NCBI RefSeq assembly: GCF_008831285.2
Contig: NC_045138.2
Span: 22,103,934 to 22,167,933 of the forward strand
DNA from: Nymphaea colorata
Lineage: Eukaryota > Streptophyta > Magnoliopsida > Nymphaeales > Nymphaeaceae
Reading direction: 5' to 3'
Length of the DNA stretch: 64,000 nucleotides
Shown in pieces: positions 48,001-60,340 of the stretch (the first letter of the stretch is position 1; every line of letters starts with the position of its first letter). The notes beneath the pieces were generated by a model, which was given only the letters and a program-made list of their open reading frames with translations, made no database searches and had not been told where the DNA came from. Position numbers and translations under genes: made by a program.

Positions 48001-49586
48001 ATGGCCACAATCATACAAATATAATGAACTCTTTAGTTTTGCAAATTGGCTGTTTTCTTTGTCACATTAGCATTCCAAGAATCTAATTTTACAAAGTTTG
48101 GACACAATTTGCCCTTTGAGAGAAACGAATTACAATAAACTATCCAGAAATGTTGACTTGCAATAAAGGGCACTTGGGTCTTTTTTATAGGCATCCATTT
48201 ATTTCTGACATGTAGACCAAATCTCCAACCAAGGTACAGTTTGCCTAGATTTAAGAAGAATTAGTTGATTTTTGTATTTTATGTTCTATTTTTTAGGATA
48301 ATTAGTATATGTATTCATGTATTTTATTGTTTATTTGGGTAGGTGTGGCATGGTGAGCCATATAGTGCTTAGGTTTGCTTATTTAGCCATTTCAATATTT
48401 ATTCATTTCGAATGTTTTACTAACTAATCACAAGTTTGGCACGATCAGAGAAGAAGCCAAATTTCCTTTTTTTGATAAGGCACTAAATATATAATTAACA
48501 TAATTTCAATTGACCATGGAGCAGTGACTCAGATCTCACGGGGCTACCTCATATAAATAAACTTAATTCACTCAAGTTTCAATACTAATTTAACCTTTCA
48601 AAGAATGCTTCCACGGATTACACCTCATGGAGACCCCACCTGCCTCTGCCCTTGAGTACAGTCCTGAGCAATAGGTTTAAGAATTTTATCCATTGTAGTA
48701 TACGTACGTTTATCTTTTGATTAATTGAATGCTCTTTATGTGACATTTCGTGTATCTTTCTATGAGCATTTGTTCAGTCGATTAATAAAATTGAGTTCTT
48801 AGTAGGAAACTAAATCCTTAAACCCCGTTGCATAGTGGATCGACCCTTACTCGCTGCTATTGTTGAGTTCAGTGAATTTATTGTGTTAAAAAAAACTTAA
48901 AAAACAACAAAATTTCAGTGTATAAAAGGGGCTTCAATACAAAAAATGCGTCAAATCACAAGCGATACACTGGCCTAGATCCCATCGAAACAAAAAAAAT
49001 TTATCGGTCACAATTGTGTTTGATGAAGCCGTCTTCCTGTTTCTCCTGGCATGAATTTCTTCTACAATTGGCATTGTTGTGCTCATAAGTATGTGCAGGT
49101 AAGCGCTAAACTCTCATTTGGTTTGTAGACTCAACCAATTACAGACTACCAATAGATTAATATTCATGGCCATTGCATAAACTGCAGTCGTAACTTCGCA
49201 GGGCAACACAACGCCAAGAAAATTGAATGCTCGATATTAAGGTGATAGCCGCCCTTCGCATACAAGTCCTAGTTGCAGCAAGTATTACGTTTTCTCAAGC
49301 ATGTTAGGTACATCTGGTTCTACCAAACTTTCGTTGCTTCCCAGATCCCATTAGCCCAGGTAATTATTCCAATCGGCAGGCCGGTCGCCGGACAAGTAGT
49401 GAATCAGGCGGTATGTACGAAGTTTCCGCGCCGGAAATCTTTCGGGCAGTCTGTGCCCTCGGTTTTTGCCGGAGGAGGTGGTAGAACCGGAGGAGGAGCA
49501 ACGGCAGCGGCAGCGGCAGTGGCAGCAGGATAGCCGATCTTGTCCTTGCCTCCGCCCAGCCAGCTTAAGGAACACAAAGGAAAGGG
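45012..49586. other. Divergent intergenic region between SPP and the tafazzin-like gene
   Basis: About 4.6 kb, AT-rich, with no convincing gene. It should hold both promoters. Transposon-like scraps include GGTGTGGACACATGG...CTGACTCCGCTAGTGAT (46300-46490) and a possible Pol III B-box-like GGGTCAAAACCCC at about 47666. A (CT)n(CA)n run lies at 47370-47402. A GCGGCA-rich stretch lies at 49497-49530 just before the tafazzin ORF. Confidence 0.45.
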
Positions 49587-52500
49587 ATGCCAGGAAGGAC
49601 CACACTGGATTGGGCGGCGAAGCCCGACCATCTTGGCGGGATCCCGCGGAGGTTGATATTCGCAGCGGTGGGTGCGTTCTCCAAGGTTGTGGCAAGCTTC
49701 CTCAACTCGACGTCTGTGCACAACTCGGAGACCCTTCTCAATGTCGTCCGGCACAGGCCGGCCGGGACGCCTCTGCTCACCGTCAGCAACCACATGTCCA
49801 CGTAGGAACCACGGCTCCCCCTCTGCCTTTCTTCTTCTTCGTCTCCCTTTCTGTGTCCCTTAGAAGGATCTTAAGTGGATGAAAACGCGTGTTTGGGTAG
49901 GTTGGACGATCCGCTTCTCTGGGGATTCAAGGGTTTCCCATCCACAGACTCGAACTTGGGACGTTGGTCGCTTGCAGCAGAGGACATTTGCTTCAAAAAT
50001 TCCATATTGGCTTATTTCTTCCGGATCGGTAGCTTTCTCTTTCATCTCCTTTTCTTGCGTCTTTCTCTCCCTTTTTTAAAATTAAATTTCTGTCAACTGT
50101 ATGTTTATTTTTGCCTTCTCTATTTGAACTGTTTGTTGTGCTTTATGAAAAGGTTAGTAAGATCTTGTTATCTATGGTCTGAAAGCATGAAACCGCACCA
50201 GAATAAGATAAGCATGGAGAATGCAACGAATGAGCACGTTTGCTAACTGATGCAACTGAACGAGTCATGCCAAAAAAAAAAAAAAAAAAAAAAAACTCAG
50301 TTCATGGATGAGTATAACCCCGTCTTGCCAAATTCTTTAGTAGAAGATATGCGTGAAGTAACGAACAGTTGCTTAATCGTACACCGAGAAGTCGGTTCAT
50401 AGCTCTGTCAGCTCGCATTTGGGTGGTGACTTGTGCTAAATGCATTCACCTGTGTATTTCTAAACTGTGACCACCTTTGTGCCTTCCCTCTCATCCTCCC
50501 CTGGCCCTGTTAATGAGGTGCTCGAGTGTTGCCTCAGTCAGAGTGTTGGTGTGTCCCATAAGGTAATGAGCTTGGGTGAACGACATTTTTTATTCTTCCC
50601 AGGTTAAAAATTTTAGACTTTTGAGGAACTGACCAAATTTTGGGAAGAGGGATGTAAACAAGAGACACTATTGCGGTGGTTGAGAGTCTTCAGACTGACC
50701 AAATTGTGGATAGCGATGAACTATACTTTTCAGTTTCCGTGTGGAAAGCATTTCATTAAATTGCAGGCAGTTTGCTAACTGACATGATGAAAAGTGAGAA
50801 CGAAAAAAAATGATGCACTAGGGATGCTGGTGCTTGTTTTAAGTTGCTTAAACGACGATCAGGAAAGAGGACTCCATGAGTCGTGTTGGTAAAAGCCTGG
50901 GAAGATGCCAAGCTTTGTCTTGTTCAGCTCATTTGTTGGAGAGTTGTTGGACTTTTTTTATATAATGCAGAACCGTGGTTCTTTAACATACCTTCATATG
51001 GTGCAGAGTTGTATTATATGATTTACATCAAAACCATGGACGAGAATCAAACTTGTAACTCAAAGAGGTCCTTTGATTGCCTACTCTTTGCCGTTCCAGG
51101 AGCAGCTCTTCCTGGAGTACCTGGAATAGCTGTTCAAAGAATAAACTGTTCTTCAGTCTTTCGCTTGCTTTAATGGTCCAGAGAACAAGTTAACAATAGC
51201 TGTGCCTGTTTCTTCCCGTTGGATGCATTGTGAGATCTGATGGATGTGGAAGAGGCAAAATGCATTGCCCCTCCCATTCTACCATCTCATGTTTGCATCC
51301 CATACTGCACTCGACCACTTTGTGGAAATGCTTAGCATGCCCTGCAATCAAAGGTTTCTCTTTTTGTGAAATTTCTTTAGCAAATATAACCAATCTTACC
51401 ATGCTGCATGTTATGAGCCACTCTCCAAATATGCCTCCTATGTGTGTCACCAATGTTTTGAGTTGTTTTTCATAAACTTAACTATTACATGAAAAAGTTA
51501 CATCAATAAATAAATGAAAGCTAGTGGACAAATTAAGTTTGATGATGTAGTCTTTTTTGTCCCTTAGAGATCTGCAGTCCGTGTAACATGGATGCATGAG
51601 AAATGCTGAGCAGCCTTTAGACATGGGCATACCGGACCATTGGGCACTTTTGGATCAAGTTTCTGTCAGACAGTTCGATCCAAAATTTTAAGTGAAGATC
51701 TTTCACTTTATTTGCCACTTTTTTTTAACTTTAATTTAATGTGATTATAGGTATGAGTTGTTGAACTTACAGACTAAGTTGTTTGATGCATTATGCATGA
51801 ACTTGTGAATTGTTTTGCTTCAGTTTTGTGGATCATGTTTATGCATACCCTACCACACCCTCATTCCCCACAGGTATCAAATTACCCTCTCCAAACTCAT
51901 ACCCCCTGTACCCACACCTGCACCCATGTGGCTTAGTCCCTAAGTGATATTAGACATTAATTAGGACTTAGGTTGTCAACTATCCCTTTGGCCCCCATCT
52001 TAGGATTTGCTCTTTATACCCATATTATAAGTTCACATAGTTGTATTCTAGTACTCTTTAGTTAAAATTTGAATTCTTTTGAATCTACTGTCCCTGAGGT
52101 ACAAGTTTCTTTTGGGCTGGAAACATGTCTTGGAGCGTTCATCTTTTGACTTGTATTTGTTCTTCTCTTCCTCCTATCGTTATTTGCAGTATTCTACTGA
52201 TGAGCAAACTTTTCTATCTGCGGTCATTTGCCTTCATTGAACTTGATGCTCTAGCAACGAGTGCCTTCTGTTACTAACTCCTCAGTTTGAAACTTATGCC
52301 ATCTACTTCAAATTGATGGTGGTGTTTCTCATACTTAAAATTTTGAAACAAAAAGTTGGAAGATTCTAAATGCATCTTATTCAGTCTTTTTCTTTTCTTC
52401 CCGTTAAAGTTATCCTGCAAAATACTTTTAGTGGATCAAGTTGTCCTTGTCACATAAACTGGGAAATTTTGTTGTAGGCTATGCTTCTGTTCATATTAGC

Positions 52501-53609
52501 TTTTGCATGTTTTTCTTTTTCATTCCTTACCAAGACTATGTCATAGTTGGGCTTCATTTATTTTTGATGTTTTTGAAATTAGGGTTTGATTTCTAAGCAA
52601 GGAACTCCACAGGAAAATGCATTCCTGTAAATAGAGGGGCTGGAATATATCAAGAAAACATGAATGAAGCACTCGATCGATTAAGTGATGGAGAATGGGT
52701 AAAGAACATCTCAAGATTAAATTTGATTCTCCTGCAATAGTGCATAGAGTTTGCATGAATCAAGCATAATGAGCTTCTTAGTTTATGTCAATGGCAGTTG
52801 CATACATTTCCGGAGGGAAAGGTGTACCAAGAGAATTGCCCAATAAGACGGCTAAAATGGGGAACCGCTAGTCTTATTGTTCGAGCGCCTGTAACACCAA
52901 TAGTTCTGCCTATTGTACATTGTGGTTTTCAAGAGGTAACATACAGAGAAATGTTTTGTGGTTTGCTGAATTTTCTCTGTTCATGCTTTTATTTATCATT
53001 ATTGTACCATGGATGCTTGTGGACTCTCCAGATACAAGGGTTAGGGAGGGTCTCCTTTCCTTGAAAATCTATTACCTGTTGATTTGTGGAAGTTCAGCAT
53101 GTTGTGTTTCAGACATGTTTGTTGATGAAACCTGAGAGAGAGAGAGAGAGAGAGAAACCCCTTTTTCCAAGTCCTGTTATCAAAGTCATCAGCATATTGA
53201 AGGAGAAAACGTTAAGAAATAATAGTAGGACAGTTGATTTAACATCTTTTGACGGGAAAGCTTCTGGAACTTGAAAAATTGGATCACTGGCAAAACTTAA
53301 CTTTGACCACTATTGCAGGTGATGCCTGAGAAATCCTTTTTTGGGCGAAGGCCTCCTCTTCCGCTTTGCAGGAAGGAGATTGATGTAGTTGTTGGAGAGC
53401 CTATGGAATTTGATCTTGTTGAATTACGACAGGCAGCTAAATCCACACCCCAAGAATCATCTGACCGCTGCCATGGTTGGCCTACAACAAAACATGGACT
53501 GGATGAGGCGGCACAAAGATGGTTGTATATTAACATTTCTAATCAGATCCAAAGCGCCATGGAGTCTTTGCGGTGTTTTGCTGTTAGCCTTAGAAAATTG
53601 AAGGTGTGA
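49587..53609 (+). CDS. Tafazzin-like 1-acylglycerophosphate acyltransferase (5 exons, 285 aa)
   Basis: Exons 49587-49801, 49901-50028, 52613-52698, 52798-52935 and 53319-53609 total 858 nt. All introns are GT-AG and phases match (2, 1, 0, 0). The product carries glycerolipid acyltransferase motifs in order: NHMSTLDDP with H69 and D74 (HX4D catalytic motif), GKCIPVNRG at 115-123, and FPEGK at 147-151, plus the tafazzin-like IRRLKWGTASLI and VLPIVHCGF. The length suits plant tafazzin homologues, which act on phospho- and lysophospholipids (cardiolipin remodelling in yeast and animals; N-acyl-PE formation reported for the Arabidopsis protein). The start is the first ATG of the conserved frame (MPGRTTLDWAAKPDHLGG). 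Divergent from SPP. Intron 2 is 2.6 kb. Confidence 0.93.
50029..52612. other. Tafazzin-like gene intron 2
   Basis: 2.6 kb, non-coding, with poly(A) at 50271-50294. Near 51890-51937 lies GTACCCACACCTGCACCCATGTGGCTTAG, which matches one end of the window's hAT-like family in reverse; the other end was not found. Confidence 0.45.
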
Positions 53610-55185
53610 TGTTGAAGACCGTCAATCATGTCCTTCCCGATTCTTGTATCTTATCTGAGGAGTAATTTTTATCTATTGATTTTCTAATTTATAGCTGCAA
53701 TTCCATTCGAGTAAAGAATAGCTAAATTTCTGAGACTTTGTTTAGTTGGAAAAGCAATACACACTTGCGCTCTGAGCACAGGTCTAGGTCATCACTGAGT
53801 AGCTTCGTGAACGCATGAGACATCAATCTTTTGTTGTGATGACTCCAGTTTGGTGATTGGAATGTTTCATATGTTACTGCACCTCTGGTGCTGCAGGATA
53901 GATTTTCTTGGTTCAGAAGGGTACCGTTTCAGATCACTCCCTCAGAGGAGTACTGTGGACGGGGCTATAAATTGGTGAATGCAGTTGAAATAGTTGGTTC
54001 AGAAAGCATGATTCTAGTAAATAGTAATGCCAGTAAAAGAGCTTCGCATTTGAGGTGAGAAAAACTAGGTACAAGGTTTTTGAGGCAATTACAGCTTGCA
54101 TGGATGTAATTTTTGTTGGTCTATCTTAATTACAGAAAAAATAGTAATGTTCATGGTGGCTCCCATATGGTTCCTGCAAACAGACAAGGAGACGGGTGGA
54201 AAACAATGGGATGGAAGACGAGTGGAGAGCATATTATTATGCCTGCACATCCCTAGTGACTGAGAAGACATGGTGAGTTCTTCCAGGTTCTTGGTGTAGG
54301 GCACTTGCGTTAATCTTACCTAGCATAATTTTCTAACTATAAAAAGCATTTTTTATTCATTAATAAGCTGAAAGCTTCCATGACCGTGTATCTAACTAGA
54401 AAAAGCATTTTTTTTTGTGAATCCGGGGGCGCGGAATTTGCCTTTTACTCCGTAACACGTTTATGTTGATTTTTCTGTTGTAAATCACGAGGTTTCACTT
54501 TTTATTCCAGCATTTAAACGCCTATCTCACAATTAAAGGAGAAAAATCTTCAACCAGGTTGGCATAAGGGACGCCAAAAAATTGAATTGATGTGGGCATA
54601 CTCTTAAAATGATTTTTTTAAAGTCAAATATAAACAAAGAAAATCCATATCGGAATCTGAATATAAAATCTGATTTCACAATCTAAATATGATCTGAAAC
54701 TGATTGGGAACCGAATTAAAAATATAAGAGCATTAGATAGAGTATATTTGTTTAAAAATAAATCTGACCCATATCCCAATCAGATATTTATGTGTGAATC
54801 CCATCAAATGTTCATTTTTTAAATCTATCGGATTCGATTTCTTAATTGGATTTTTTTTTTTTTTGCATATCTGATGGTTTTGAAAGGGTTTGATCAAATA
54901 AAATATATTGACATCCCTAAACACGAGCTTAGTCAGTTGCCATTTCAAATTTCTAAAAAATCAACCTCATGTTTTCCAAAAAAAGAGATACAGATGTGCA
55001 ATATCCAAGGCATCGAATGTAAGCTTCGTACCTTGGGAGATGGGGGGAGAAGAGTGGGGTTTTCTTCCTCTTATTGAACGGTAGGACTCTTTATGTTCAT
55101 CCACTAATAACATAAAAACATAGTTTATTGAGATTTAATAAAATATAATTTTATCAAATGAAATTCAAGTAGAAGTTGACTTCCT

Positions 55186-55235
<50 letters not shown>

Positions 55236-55715
55236 TCCAATTGCCAACAAAGTTGTGTACTTTCTCAAGCCATGCCTGAGGTCTAAATTGATGACGGCAA
55301 TCAAAAGTGGTGACCTGATCTCAGTTTTGCCTTTATCCTTGTTTTTAAATTTTTTTGCTTCGAGAACAAGGTTGGTGGAGGTCTGTACGACCCGTCCCTA
55401 CAACAAAGGCCACGGCCCACATGTTTCTGCGGCAAAATGGGGATATAACAAAAGAGAGCTTGTGGCCATGGCGTCGCTGAGACATATTCTACGTGTGTCA
55501 GCGGTGACGCTATGTGTTGCTAGAATGTTTTCTTTCCAAGATGAAGATGCTGCTTATTGTCCAGTCAGAGTCTGGACTTGATGGGGATTTCAAGGAAGTA
55601 ACGGGTGGCGCAATTTTTTATACTGTGGGCTTCCTTCTTTGAGTTGGCGATCGGATCCATCAGCTGTGGGTTCAGATAGAGATGTGAGAGCTTTGAATTT
55701 AGGGTTGGACATGGG
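53610..55715. other. Tafazzin-like 3' flank and repeat-poor intergenic DNA
   Basis: Likely begins with the 3' UTR. 54590-54850 is AATCTGAATATAAA-type repetitive DNA, similar in kind to 60940-61260. A (TA)n run lies at 55187-55229. The open frame at 55228-55581 shows no recognised domain. Confidence 0.4.
55187..55229. repeat. (TA)n microsatellite
   Basis: About 43 bp of TA repeats. Confidence 0.9.
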
Positions 55716-56267
55716 TCCAAATTAGGGGTGAACACTGGTCAGTCAGCTCGAGCTTGACTAAGGAAACCTCGAGCTTGACTAAGGAAACCTCGAGCTTGAC
55801 TCGGCTCAAGCTCGAGAATAGCTCGACGAAAGCACCGCGAGCTTGACTTGGCAGTTACGTGTTGAGCTCGAGCTCAACTCAATTAAGGCTCGACAAACTT
55901 GTTTAAATAGAATTGATATTTATTGTTACGTATTGAGTTCGAGCTCAACTTGATTAAGGCTCGACAAACTCGTTTGGATAGAATTAATGTTTATCGTTGC
56001 GTGTTGAGCTCGAACTCGACTCGATTAAGGCTCGACAAACTCGTAAACTCGTTTGAATATATCGACTTGATTAAGGCTCGACAAACTCGATAAAGCTTGA
56101 GCTCGACTTAGCAGTTACGTGTTGAGATTGAACTCAACTCGATTGTTTAAACAAGTCGACTCATGTACCTCTCTCTCCTACACGTTAAGCACATGACTCG
56201 GCTCGTACTCATTCACCAGCTGAGCTTTAACCAGTCGAGCTAGTCATTGTTCACCCCTAATCCAAAT
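55716..56267. mobile_element. CTCGAG-rich inverted-repeat element (hAT-like MITE)
   Basis: Ends TAGGGGTGAACA (55723) and inverted TGTTCACCCCTAA (to 56260), flanked by TCCAAAT at 55716-55722 and 56261-56267. The inside is built from repeats of CTCGAGCTTGACT and AAGGCTCGACAAACTCG. No ORF. Direct-repeat length (7 identical bases) and end sequence suggest a hAT-type non-autonomous element. Confidence 0.75.
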
Positions 56268-56730
56268 CAGTTTGTATAGGACTTTCTCGTTGAAGACAAA
56301 TATCTAATTTTGTTGAAGACCCGTTTTCGATTATAAACGCAAAAAAAACAGATCAAATCCGTCTCTGTTCTCTGTATTTGTGGATTGGAACCTGAATTCT
56401 TAGACTCCAAAACGAAATAAAAAAATGTCCAGTCGGTCAGATCTCTTTTTACAAATTTTAAACATGCATACGTATTTGAATATGGGACAATAATCATACA
56501 CTTATATATTCAATGTGCAATATCAGTTTAAAACAGGTTTATCAGTGGAGGAATTACATGTGAGCTGATACATGCAGTTGCCCACACCAACCCTATAAAG
56601 TTTTATTATTTTTTCACAAGTGTCTAAACTCAAAATTTATGGATTTACCATTGCATATAGGAATAGCGGCATCAAACTTTCTCTCATCGCCTAGCTGTCA
56701 CTTTTGGCTGTATCATATCCTATCCAAATC

Positions 56731-56790
56731 CGACTTAATTTCAAGGTATTTAGGTGATCCATATCCGACCTACTGGCAAAGAAGGTTAAG

Positions 56791-56839
<49 letters not shown>

Positions 56840-57440
56840 ATGAGTATGACAGCAGCTCGGAGTCATAATTCTCTCTTTCTTTGGAGGCCAAGTTGATCGA
56901 TTCTTATCCTCCTCTTCCTTCTCTCTTACTATCTCTCTCCTTCTTACTACCTGATCAGAGACAAATTAAGGGCCTGCCTTCAATTTTTCTTTGGGAGAAA
57001 AATTATTGAACAAAAGTTTTTATTATATTGTTTATTGTCCCTTCTTAAGTATATATTAAAAAAGGTGAAGGGCCGTTGCATCAGTTTTCTATTTCTGCCA
57101 ATGAAATATATTTTTTAGTATAGTTTTAGTGGTGGTAGATGATCAAACATCTTTTGTTTTTTTCAGTCAGTGTGAGTGGTTTTGCTGAAGGATTGGTTTC
57201 CTGATCAATATGAGGAAAAGACCGGTCCAACGAAGAAAACTGAACCCCCAATTTGTCATCTTCTGTTTCGGGAGTGAATATTTTATAAGCAAGTGAATTT
57301 CTGGGAAACCCTTGTATATGGACTATTTATGAGAATGCATTGACATTTTCCAAAATCCCTGAAATAATCGTTATGATAATAATGCATTTGCATTTTCAAA
57401 AGTCCCTGAAATAATCGCTACATGAAATCACTCACACGCC
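56731..57440. repeat. Old tandem duplication, copy 1
   Basis: Colinear with 57971-58750: both begin GACTTAATTT...GGTATTTA, contain an (AT)n tract, then GGTTTTGCTGAAGGATT, ATATTTTATAAGC and GAGAATGCATTGACATTTT, and end ATGAAATCACTCA. The offset grows from about 1240 to 1309 bp through indels. No coding frame is conserved between copies. Confidence 0.85.
56795..56837. repeat. (TA)n microsatellite
   Basis: About 42 bp of TA repeats in copy 1 of the tandem duplication. Confidence 0.9.
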
Positions 57441-57970
57441 GCATATGTTCTTTCTCATTCCTCCACACACTTCATTTGTATCTCTGAAATAATCGGTGCT
57501 TGAAGTTCCTCTACGAGTTGTTTAGGCTTCAGGAAACTTTTGTTCCACAAAAAGGTACGTGGAGCTAAAGGAACTGTAGATCTCAAATTCACGATGATCT
57601 GAAATCACTAGTAACTCATATCCGTAGATTTAAGGTTGGACATTTAATCCAACCTTCAATTCATAGTTTCTTGCAGGTAACTTGGATTTTAAGTTTTATG
57701 TTACTGAGATCTTCAGTTTCAACCACGACACACCAACAACAAATAAAAGATTTGATAAAATGTCCAATCTTCAATATCTCTGTAATTAAAAAAACGTGAA
57801 ATTAGAGGGATAATGTACAGAACTTAAAAATAAACAAATAAAAAGAACTCAGACTAGACTGTTTAGTGAGAGGAGCCATTGCTTTGCTCGACGACAGTAA
57901 GGCTGGGCACCCGGCCTGGCCACGGGTGGGGTTACCCAGTACCCAGCTCGACTCGAGTCTCAGCTCAGCT

Positions 57971-58028
57971 TGACTTAATTTTAGGGTATTTACGTGATTC
58001 ATATTCCACCTACACTTACTCTCTCTCT

Positions 58029-58075
<47 letters not shown>

Positions 58076-58750
58076 AAGAGAGAGAGAGAGAAAAAAAAAA
58101 AAAAAAAAAAAAGAAAGAAAGAAAAAGAGGAATGACAGCGCCCGTCATGGCTGGGACTCGGGAGTCATGCATTTCTCTTATTTTTGGAGGTCAAGTAGAC
58201 CCGTCCTTTTCTCCTCATTTTCTATACTTCTCTTTCTCGTCTAGATTTTACTAGCTGCTCCCTCATCAGCATAGACAAATTAAATTAAGAGCTTGCAGAA
58301 AAAAGATTATTGTACAAGGGTTCTTATTATACTGTTTATTGCCGCCTCTTAAATATATATATTCGGAATCAGTTTTCTATTTCTGCCGATGAAAGTGGTG
58401 ACGACCGACGATTACGTAAGTGGGTGGCAGATGATCAAACACGAACATCTTTTGTCTTTTCAGACAGTGTGGATGGTTTTGCTGAAGGATTAGTTTCCTA
58501 ATTAATCTGAGGGGAGACCCGTCCCAGGAAGAAAACTAAACCCCACAAATTCGTCAGCTTCTGCCTCAAGAGGACGCAGGGATGGAATATTTTATAAGCG
58601 AGTGAATTTCTGAGAAGCCTCCCTACATGTGGATTATTTATGAGAATGCATTGACATTTTTTAGAATCCCTGAAATAATCGCTTATAATAATGCATTGGC
58701 CTTTTCAAAAGTCCATAAATAATCGCTACCATGAAATCACTCATGCCCGT
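57971..58750. repeat. Old tandem duplication, copy 2
   Basis: Partner of 56731-57440; includes the compound (AT)n(GA)n(A)n tract at 58021-58125. Confidence 0.85.
58021..58125. repeat. Compound (CT)n(TA)n(GA)n(A)n microsatellite
   Basis: Continuous low-complexity tract in copy 2 of the duplication. Confidence 0.9.
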
Positions 58751-59932
58751 GCTTTCTTTTTCTATTTTTAGAGGCCATTTAGGCAAACGAAACAATTTGT
58801 AATTGCTACTTTGAGGTAGATTCATAGAATGCTTTTTAATGTGTTTCATGAATCTTCTTCAATATTTATTATTTCATTCACGAAACAAACCGGTTATAGA
58901 ACCCCTTATAAAGGTAACAGCCGAGATGATTTTTTAAAAGACAAAAATGCCCCTACTCACCTGAAATAGAAAGGGCTTTGGTTCTCGCTGAAATAGAAAA
59001 ATTAATCCTTCTACTCACCCGAAAGCAAGGTCATATTAGTACATTTTCTACCAACGCTGAGCCTTTGTTTCATCGTATGAACCATAAAGTTTTCGGAAGT
59101 TTCATTCCACCACACAACACCCCTTCCTTGAAAAAACGCCCTTTATTAAGAAAGAGAAAGAACAAGAAAGAAAAAAAAAAAGAAGGAGGTCAATGTAATA
59201 ATGAAAAGATAGCATGTTGCTTCTAAAAACAGCTGGTCAGCTGGCCACTACAAGGCGCAGCTGCGGAGATGTTTCCTGTGAAAGTTATGGACAAACAAAC
59301 TTTTGATTAATTTCGGTCTCATCCGATTTGAAATTAGGTCTAACGACATCCCCGATTCTTCCGCCCCACCACACACACACACATATATATATATATATGT
59401 TATATGTAAATGGAATGTATGGGCGGAGGGAGAAGGAGAATTTTGTACTAAAATTCGAGCAACAGATGCAAATTTAAATGACTCGATAAAACATTCATGG
59501 AAACAAGTTGGATTCTGCCACCCTCACTATTTAAATAAATAATTTTAATTGAAAATTTTATATATTTACAAAAAGCATGAAACATGTAAATGCATGGGGT
59601 AAAAGTATTAGCTGCGGGGATTTACAACTCCAAGCCACGATCAAGTTTCTTAATTGATGTTTCATGATGAAAGAAAATTTTCTCTTTCATATGTAATGAA
59701 ACAAAATCAGAGCCATCGTGTGCTCGTATACTATTTCAAGCAAAATGTAAACATTAGGGTTCTTACAAAAGTTCCAGCTTATTTCAACTTTACACACACA
59801 CACATGCACATATGTATTTTATAGGATTTTTGGAATTCAGTTTTCGACCTTTGCAGCACACTAAGCAAAGTATTTAATTGACCGATGCAATGTCGGTGAT
59901 TAATCAAAGTACAAATAGCCATAAGATTTCAC

Positions 59933-59998
<66 letters not shown>

Positions 59999-60181
59999 CT
60001 TTTGTCACCCACTCGGACCCGGAAACCATGGTGATTCGCTAGAGTCTTCCATTTGTGTGGGTCAGTCACATCTTACGGCAGCTAGATGATGTAACACGAG
60101 AGGCATCATCAGCCCCTTGGAAGTCCACCGCTAATCAAGCTCCATTCCTTCCAAGAAGACGAAAGGAAAGAGCCGAGCGCG
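58751..60181. other. Intergenic, gene-poor
   Basis: AT-rich, with short (CA)n/(TA)n runs near 59370-59400 and a (TA)n(GA)n tract at 59936-59997. No gene recognised. Confidence 0.45.
59936..59997. repeat. (TA)n(GA)n microsatellite
   Basis: Two adjoining dinucleotide tracts. Confidence 0.9.
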
Positions 60182-60340
60182 ATGGCGTCCGGACAATTTT
60201 CCGAGAGCGTGCGTTTGACGTTCGGGTTGATTTCCTGGTACGAATTCGTCCCTTATCTACGGAACGTGTTCAATCCATTGACCCACTTTCCTTTTTCCTG
60301 CCGAATTATTCGCGGCAGTTTTTTATTTTGTGTAAGTTGA
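60182..60340 (+). CDS. Possible short ORF or first exon, unrecognised
   Basis: An ATG in the favourable plant context GCGATGGCG opens 52 codons (MASGQFSESVRLTFGLISWY...) ending TGA at 60338-60340. A perfect plant donor GTAAGT lies at 60332-60337 on a codon boundary, so 60182-60331 could be a first coding exon. I found no convincing continuation before the CML gene and recognise no family. GC content here is higher than in the flanks. It may be a chance ORF or a broken gene start. Confidence 0.25.
   Translation: MASGQFSESVRLTFGLISWYEFVPYLRNVFNPLTHFPFSCRIIRGSFLFCVS

Noticed and set aside
49404-49793. Overlapping ORFs on both strands at the tafazzin first exon
   Set aside because: High local GC opens several frames; only the plus frame from 49587 joins exons 2-5 with matching phases and carries the HX4D motif.
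55228-55581. 117-codon plus-strand ORF
   Set aside because: Begins in a microsatellite, no recognisable domain and no supporting gene signals.
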